Assembly: GCA_002448875.1 (NCBI GenBank)
Contig: DKAS01000245.1
Span: forward strand, 1-12,131
Length of the DNA: 12,131 nucleotides
Reading direction: 5' to 3'
Origin: Proteobacteria bacterium UBA6920
GTDB taxonomy: Bacteria > Pseudomonadota > Gammaproteobacteria > SG8-11
Position numbers and translations under genes: made by a program. Of this stretch, positions 7,520 through 12,131 are shown piece by piece (positions within the stretch are counted from its first letter, which is position 1; every line of letters begins with the position of its first letter). Below the pieces are notes generated by a model, which worked only from the letters and a program-made list of their open reading frames with translations, was not told where the DNA came from and searched no databases.

Positions 7520-9235
7520 TCATGCCGAACCGGTGCGCATGACGCCACCGGCGGCGGGAGCTCCCTTGCCGCGACTGAAGGCCTGGGCCAGATAATCCGG
7601 CGGCGACACCCCCAGCAGCTGGTACATATTGGCCACATGAGTGCGAAACAGGCGCTCAAAGTCGCTGACCGCATGTTCGGGATTGTAGTCACCGAACCAC
7701 CAGAACCAGTCCGAACCCTCGCATACCGCCATTTGCAACAGCGACTTATCCAGCTCCGCCGCCCCAAGGCGCCCTTCGGCCAGCGCCCGGTCGAAGGCGT
7801 GCTTGAGATCGCCGAGGATATCCCAGCCGCGATTCTTGTCGCGCTCGCCTATCCAGGTGGAAAAGGTGCCGTACACCCAGCTACCCGCGGTCAATACGGG
7901 CAGGGGATGCACCCGCGCGCCGCTGTGCAGCGCGGCGGAGAAAGTGGTTAATTCTATGGCCGGATGCCGGGAAAGTTTGCGGTACAGGGCGCTGAGGAAA
8001 TAAAAGCCGTTGGCCGGATAGTATTCCCAGGCGTTTTCCCCGTCGAGAATGATGGACACCACGGTGTTGGCGAGGTCGTCGACGTTGTGCTGACGGATGT
8101 TTTCCAGATGATGCACCAGATTGGCCACCGCATCATCGGCATGCCAGTCGGCATAAGTAAAACCGACCAGGTCGGATAAACCGTCATCGCGGAAAAAACA
8201 CACTGGCGCGGCGTCACGTACCGCGAAGGCATGATGCACGCTGGCTACGGCTGGCGCGACATCCGCCGCCACGGCGCTGGCATGCTGCACGGAATTACGG
8301 TAAACATTCTCGCCGGTGGCCACCCACTTGAAGCCAAAGTCGGCGAACAGACGCAGTGCCGCCTCGCTGACGCTGCCTTCCGACGGCCAGCAGCCTTCAG
8401 GCTTGAAACCGAAGTAACGGCGAAACACCTCCACCCCGTGATGCAGGTGCCAGCGCGCCCGCTCCTCGCCGCCGGGATAGCGGTCCAGTTCCGGCAACGG
8501 CGCCTCCGGCATGGCCTCACGGGTGCTGGCCAGATCCAGCAGCAGGGGCACGATGGGATGGGCGTAAGGTGTCAGCGACAGCTCGATCTGGCCACGCTGC
8601 GCCAGTTCGCGATAACGATTCAGCACACCGCCGATCAGCTCGCCCATCACCGTCAACAGCACCCGCCGATCGGCGAAACTGAAATCCCGTTCCTTCTGCA
8701 GCAGCGCTTTTACGCCTGGGTTGTTGCGGCGCACCGTCTCACCCAGCCAGGCCAGGTGATACCAGACCAGCAGGTCGACGATGAATTGATCGGTCATGTA
8801 GTCCAGGGCGCTGGTATGCTGCACCGCGAACTCCGCCAGATCCGCCAGCTGCTTGTAGTGGGGAAACGGATCGATCAAACGCTTGCGGTTGGCGCGCAGA
8901 CAGGATTTGATCAGGGTAACGCGCTCCTGGGCATCCGCCGGCAGCACCGGTGAGGCCAGGGCCGCCAGCAGGGGATCGGTCAAAGCGCCGGTCGCGTGCA
9001 GGTAAGCATTGATCTGTCGGCTGTAGTCGTCGATCTGTTCAAGCAGAATCGGAGCGAAATTGACTACCGCCCGCGCCGCCGGCTCCGCCTCCAGATGCGC
9101 GGCCATGTCGACGTAATCCTTGATGGCGTGCAGATAGGTCCAGGGTTGATGATAACGCCCGGTAATCAGGTCCTTGTACTGGGGTTGATGCATATGCCAG
9201 CAAACCACGACCTTCAACGGTGTTTTATCGGACAT
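7520..9235 (-). CDS. Glycoside hydrolase family 57 protein (alpha-amylase/amylopullulanase-like)
   Basis: A 571-residue GH57 protein with no signal peptide, so it should act on intracellular glucan. GH57 motifs in order: HMHQPQY at 14-20, [10 protein letters not shown] with the probable nucleophile E286, [11 protein letters not shown] at about 396-406 carrying the probable acid/base aspartate, then [13 protein letters not shown] near 460-472, and WFWWFGDYN near 510-518. The family includes alpha-amylases, amylopullulanases, branching enzymes and 4-alpha-glucanotransferases; sequence alone does not tell me which reaction this one does. The ATG at 9235 is well supported: AGGAG lies 8 nt before it, and it overlaps the end of glgC by 11 nt, implying translational coupling. 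Placed between glgC and malQ, with no glgX in view, it could trim or debranch glycogen. That role is inference. Confidence 0.93.
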   Translation of the reverse strand: MSDKTPLKVVVCWHMHQPQYKDLITGRYHQPWTYLHAIKDYVDMAAHLEAEPAARAVVNFAPILLEQIDDYSRQINAYLHATGALTDPLLAALASPVLPADAQERVTLIKSCLRANRKRLIDPFPHYKQLADLAEFAVQHTSALDYMTDQFIVDLLVWYHLAWLGETVRRNNPGVKALLQKERDFSFADRRVLLTVMGELIGGVLNRYRELAQRGQIELSLTPYAHPIVPLLLDLASTREAMPEAPLPELDRYPGGEERARWHLHHGVEVFRRYFGFKPEGCWPSEGSVSEAALRLFADFGFKWVATGENVYRNSVQHASAVAADVAPAVASVHHAFAVRDAAPVCFFRDDGLSDLVGFTYADWHADDAVANLVHHLENIRQHNVDDLANTVVSIILDGENAWEYYPANGFYFLSALYRKLSRHPAIELTTFSAALHSGARVHPLPVLTAGSWVYGTFSTWIGERDKNRGWDILGDLKHAFDRALAEGRLGAAELDKSLLQMAVCEGSDWFWWFGDYNPEHAVSDFERLFRTHVANMYQLLGVSPPDYLAQAFSRGKGAPAAGGVMRTGSA

Positions 9236-10493
9236 GATGGCGCTCCTGACCAAGCATCTCCGGCGTAACCAGCACGATGCCGCCGGGGGACACGTAAAAA
9301 CGCTGGCGATCGGCTTCCCGGTCCTTGCCGATCACCGTGCCCGCGGGAATACGGCAGCCTTTATCGATAACGGCGCTGAATACCTGGCAATTCTCGCCGA
9401 TATCGACGTCGGGCAGGATAACCGAATCCTCCACCTGGGCGCGGGACTGCACCCGCACCTTGGAAAACAGCAGCGAATGGCGCACCAGACCGCCGGAGAT
9501 GATGCAGCCGCCGGACACCATGGAATCCACCGCCATGCCGCGCCGATCGTCGTCATCGAAAACGAATTTGGCGGGCGGCAACTGCTCCTGATAGGTCCAG
9601 ATGGGCCAGTTGTCATCGTAGAGATTCAATTCCGGGGTAACGCCGATCAGTTCCATATTGGCTTCCCAGAATGCATCCACCGTCCCCACATCCCGCCAGT
9701 ACGCCTGTCGATTGGTCATCGCATCGCGGAAAGAATAGGCGATGACGCGATGCTTGCTTATGACCTTGGGTATGATGTCCTTGCCAAAATCATGACTTGA
9801 CTCCCGGTTATCGGCGTCGCTGATCAGCTGTTCGAAGAGAAATTCGCGATTAAAAACATAGATACCCATGGAGGCCACCGCCAGCTCGGGATTGCCCGGT
9901 GACGGCATGGGCTGTTCGGGCTTCTCGGCGAAGGCGGTGATCCGGCCTTCGCCGTTGACCGTCATCACGCCGAAACTGCGTGCCTGCTCCAGGGGCACTT
10001 CCAGGCAACCGATGGTCATATCCGCCTGGTGATCCACGTGATGCGCCACCATTGGCCCGTAATCCATTTTGTATACATGGTCACCGGCCAGAATCAACAC
10101 ATAGCGGGGATCATGCAGGCGCAGAATATCGAGATTCTGATACACGGCATCGGCCGTGCCTTCATACCAGGAGGTTTCGATGCGCTGCTGCGCCGGCACC
10201 AGTTCCACGAACTCGCCGAATTCGCCGCGCAGGAAACTCCAACCGCGCTGGATGTGGCGTAACAGAGAATGCGACTTGTACTGGGTTAACACCGAGATCT
10301 GGCGGATGCCGGAATTCATGCAATTGGACAGCGGAAAATCGATAATGCGGAATTTGCCGCCGAAGGGCACCGCCGGCTTGGCGCGCCAGCGGGTCAGATC
10401 CTTAAGGCGGGTTCCCCGCCCACCGGCGAGAATGACCGCCAGCGTATTACGGGTTAAACGGCTGACAAAGCGTGTTGGTCGACTGCCGTTCAC
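9225..10493 (-). CDS. glgC: Glucose-1-phosphate adenylyltransferase (ADP-glucose pyrophosphorylase)
   Basis: A 422-residue enzyme that makes ADP-glucose from ATP and glucose-1-phosphate, the committed step of bacterial glycogen synthesis. It has a nucleotidyltransferase domain with GGRGTRL at 24-30, [20 protein letters not shown] from K39, Y110 in YEGTADAV, catalytic D138 in LAGDHVYK, the glucose-1-phosphate lysine K191 in AEKP, and YWRDVGT. A C-terminal left-handed beta-helix region carries SGGCIISGG and [10 protein letters not shown]. The length is close to that of E. coli GlgC (431). The residue matching E. coli K39, which helps bind the activator fructose-1,6-bisphosphate, is tryptophan here (W36 in LTRWRAKPA), so allosteric control may differ. 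Translation starts at GTG with a strong AAGGGGGGA upstream. That Shine-Dalgarno sits in the loop of a predicted stem-loop. First gene of a unit with the GH57 gene and malQ. Confidence 0.98.
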   Translation of the reverse strand: MNGSRPTRFVSRLTRNTLAVILAGGRGTRLKDLTRWRAKPAVPFGGKFRIIDFPLSNCMNSGIRQISVLTQYKSHSLLRHIQRGWSFLRGEFGEFVELVPAQQRIETSWYEGTADAVYQNLDILRLHDPRYVLILAGDHVYKMDYGPMVAHHVDHQADMTIGCLEVPLEQARSFGVMTVNGEGRITAFAEKPEQPMPSPGNPELAVASMGIYVFNREFLFEQLISDADNRESSHDFGKDIIPKVISKHRVIAYSFRDAMTNRQAYWRDVGTVDAFWEANMELIGVTPELNLYDDNWPIWTYQEQLPPAKFVFDDDDRRGMAVDSMVSGGCIISGGLVRHSLLFSKVRVQSRAQVEDSVILPDVDIGENCQVFSAVIDKGCRIPAGTVIGKDREADRQRFYVSPGGIVLVTPEMLGQERHHVR

Positions 10494-10527
10494 GTACTAT
10501 CCCCCCTTGCACCATTGTTGACAGTAC
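10494..10527 (-). promoter_or_regulatory. Stem-loop around the glgC ribosome binding site
   Basis: On the glgC mRNA, GUACUGUC pairs with GAUAGUAC (8 bp including one G-U), enclosing an 18-nt loop that contains AAGGGGG. The 3' arm ends directly at the GTG start codon. The arrangement would let a protein or RNA binding the loop control glgC translation. In E. coli, CsrA represses glgC by binding at its Shine-Dalgarno. Here a GGA motif lies at the loop/stem border, which is compatible with, but does not prove, the same mechanism. Confidence 0.45.
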
Positions 10528-10599
10528 TTCTCAGGTAGACGACACGGTGACCTGCAGCCTGACCACTTCGTGTTCCCGTCTCCGGCGTCACTGGTAATT

Positions 10600-10609
10600 A
10601 TGGTACCAT
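10600..10609. repeat. 10-bp palindrome in the glgC-glgB control region
   Basis: ATGGTACCAT is a perfect 10-bp palindrome in the 177-nt gap between the divergent glgC and glgB starts. It abuts the proposed glgB -35 element and could be an operator half or chance. The flanking bases do not extend the symmetry. No matching site was seen in the other control region of the window. Confidence 0.25.
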
Positions 10610-10637
10610 TGAAGCCGGTGTTTTACTAAATCAAAAT
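10609..10637 (+). promoter_or_regulatory. glgB: Candidate sigma-70 promoter for glgB
   Basis: TTGAAG, a 17-nt spacer, then CAAAAT. Each hexamer matches 4 of 6 consensus positions and the spacing is ideal. It lies in the most AT-rich part of the gap, and would give a leader of roughly 25-30 nt before the GTG start. The match is only moderate. Confidence 0.3.
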
Positions 10638-10670
10638 AAGCTCTGCCAGCGCATTGCGCTTGAGGTTTCC

Positions 10671-12131
10671 GTGTCACGCAAACTCCTGTCCGACGACCAT
10701 ATCCGCATCATTGAAGCACGTCATCATGACCCTTTTTCCATACTGGGAAAACACCCCGTCGCCAAGGGCCGGGAAAGCGTGCGCGCGTACCTGCCCTACG
10801 CCGAAGCGGTGCGCATCGCCGACAGCTCCCTGGAACTGCAGCGCATCGAGCACAGCGACTTCTTCGCCTGGGAGGGGCCGGCTGGCAGCGTCAGCGCGCC
10901 CTATCAACTGCAATGGCTGGAAAAAAACACGCAGCGTTGGCATCAGGCCGTCGATCCTTACTGCCTTCCCAGCCAGTTGACGGATTTCGATCTACATCTG
11001 TTCCAGGAAGGAAAACACTGGCATGCGTACCGGTTTCTGGGCGCACGCCTGCACACGGTCGACGGTATCAGCGGTGTGCTGTTCGCCACCTGGGCACCCA
11101 ACGCCGAACGGGTCAGCGTGGTAGGCGAATTCAACCGCTGGGATGGACGCTGCCATCCGCTGCGGGTGCGCGGCGGCAGCGGCGTTTGGGAGCTGTTCAT
11201 CCCCGGGCTGTGCGCCGGCCAGCATTACAAGTTCGAGATACGCAATCGTCAATCGGGGGCCGTCATGATCAAATCGGACCCCTATGGCCGGCAGTTCGAG
11301 CTGCGCCCCGGCAGCGCATCGGTGATTGCCGGCAACTCCGACCATGCCTGGCAGGATGCCGACTGGATGCAGCGGCGTCAGCAGGCGGACTGGCTGCACC
11401 GCCCCCTGTCCATCTATGAGGTCCACCTGGGTTCGTGGCAGCGCAACGACCAGGGCGGATTCCTCAGTTACGATGAACTGGCGCAGCGCCTCGGCGCCTA
11501 TGCGCAGGAAATGGGTTTCACGCATGTGGAATTGCTGCCCATATCCGAACACCCGCTGGACGCTTCCTGGGGCTATCAAACCCTGGGCAGCTACGCTCCC
11601 ACCAGCCGCTTCGGCGGCGCGGAAGGTTTCCGCCGTTTCGTCGATCACCTGCACCAGCTGGGCATCGGCGTGATCCTCGACTGGGTTCCCGCCCATTTCC
11701 CCAAGGACGCGCATGGCCTGGCCTGGTATGACGGCACGCCTTTGTACGAACATGAAGATCCACGCCGCGGCGAACACCGCGACTGGGGCACGCTGATCTA
11801 CAACTACGGACGCAGCGAGGTAAAAAATTACCTGTTATCGAGCGCTGTTTACTGGCTGGAGGAGTTTCATATCGATGGCCTGCGGGTAGATGCGGTGGCC
11901 TCCATGCTTTACCTCGACTACTCGCGACAGGCGGGTGACTGGCTGCCGAATATGCACGGCGGCAACGAGAACCTCGAAGCCATCGCCTTTCTGCGCCAGC
12001 TCAATGAAGTCACCCACAGCCTGGCGCCGGGCAGCATGGTGATCGCCGAAGAATCCACCGCCTGGCCGCAGGTCACTCGCCCCACCTGGCTGGGCGGCCT
12101 GGGCTTCAGCATGAAATGGAACATGGGCTGG
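10671..12131 (+). CDS. glgB: 1,4-alpha-glucan branching enzyme (GH13), N-terminal 487 residues; runs off window
   Basis: It forms alpha-1,6 branches in glycogen by moving alpha-1,4 chain segments. The frame is open from the GTG at 10671 (GAGGT 5 nt upstream) to the last base, giving 487 of the usual 720-740 residues. Domains: an N1 module (about 10-105, with HHDPFSILG), a CBM48-like module (about 115-215, [21 protein letters not shown]), then the (beta/alpha)8 catalytic domain from [12 protein letters not shown] at 247. Seen catalytic elements are DWVPAHFP near 337-344, nucleophile D407 in [17 protein letters not shown], and acid/base E460 in IAEES; they match E. coli GlgB D405 and E458 with a constant offset of two. 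The last conserved region and the C-terminal beta domain lie beyond the window. It is divergent from glgC over a shared 177-nt control region. With the N1 module it is the long proteobacterial type. Confidence 0.97.
   Translation, partial: MSRKLLSDDHIRIIEARHHDPFSILGKHPVAKGRESVRAYLPYAEAVRIADSSLELQRIEHSDFFAWEGPAGSVSAPYQLQWLEKNTQRWHQAVDPYCLPSQLTDFDLHLFQEGKHWHAYRFLGARLHTVDGISGVLFATWAPNAERVSVVGEFNRWDGRCHPLRVRGGSGVWELFIPGLCAGQHYKFEIRNRQSGAVMIKSDPYGRQFELRPGSASVIAGNSDHAWQDADWMQRRQQADWLHRPLSIYEVHLGSWQRNDQGGFLSYDELAQRLGAYAQEMGFTHVELLPISEHPLDASWGYQTLGSYAPTSRFGGAEGFRRFVDHLHQLGIGVILDWVPAHFPKDAHGLAWYDGTPLYEHEDPRRGEHRDWGTLIYNYGRSEVKNYLLSSAVYWLEEFHIDGLRVDAVASMLYLDYSRQAGDWLPNMHGGNENLEAIAFLRQLNEVTHSLAPGSMVIAEESTAWPQVTRPTWLGGLGFSMKWNMGW

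Noticed and set aside
10518..10523. Perfect TTGACA on the plus strand as a glgB promoter
   Set aside because: At 16-18 nt spacing there is no -10-like hexamer (the sequence is around GACACG). It also overlaps the 5' arm of the glgC leader stem.
10654..10980. Alternative plus-strand reading frame over the start of glgB
   Set aside because: The GTG frame at 10671 has a good GAGGT site and full branching-enzyme similarity; the other frame gives no recognisable protein.
10992..11777. Open frame on the minus strand inside glgB
   Set aside because: glgB is unambiguous on the plus strand through its catalytic motifs; the antisense product resembles nothing I know.
1..12131. Mobile elements, CRISPR arrays, tRNA or rRNA genes, toxin-antitoxin or defence genes
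   Set aside because: Looked for on both strands; no transposase motifs, spaced direct repeats, RNA gene hallmarks or defence domains were seen.

Overview
The window is chromosomal DNA of about 55-60% GC from a proteobacterium, most likely a gammaproteobacterium. I infer this from the protein families, the gene order and the style of the signalling genes; no ribosomal or other marker gene is present to prove it. I see no mobile element, tRNA, rRNA or CRISPR array.

Left part (1-3178, all minus strand): a three-gene signalling block. In order of transcription it holds a GAF-HD-GYP protein (3178-1556), a receiver-HD-GYP response regulator (1324-215), and the first 62 codons of a second receiver protein (187-1) that runs off the window. 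Both HD-GYP proteins keep the HD and HHExxDGxGYP motifs expected of c-di-GMP phosphodiesterases.

Right part (3424-12131): a glycogen (alpha-1,4-glucan) metabolism cluster. glgP (phosphorylase, plus strand) faces a minus-strand operon glgC - GH57 glycoside hydrolase - malQ; glgP and malQ end only 16 nt apart. glgC is divergent from glgB (branching enzyme, plus strand), which is cut by the window end after 487 codons. GlgC makes ADP-glucose and GlgB introduces branches. GlgP releases glucose-1-phosphate, and MalQ rearranges the short maltodextrins left over. The GH57 enzyme is translationally coupled to glgC; its exact reaction cannot be read from sequence. Glycogen synthase (glgA) and a GlgX-type debranching enzyme are not in the window.

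The coding content is well-known biology; I found no convincing wholly new system. The points most worth a second look are: a stem-loop that places the glgC Shine-Dalgarno in its loop; the GH57 enzyme as a possible substitute for debranching; the c-di-GMP genes divergent from glgP; the roughly 110-residue insert inside one HD-GYP domain; and inverted repeats in the control regions.
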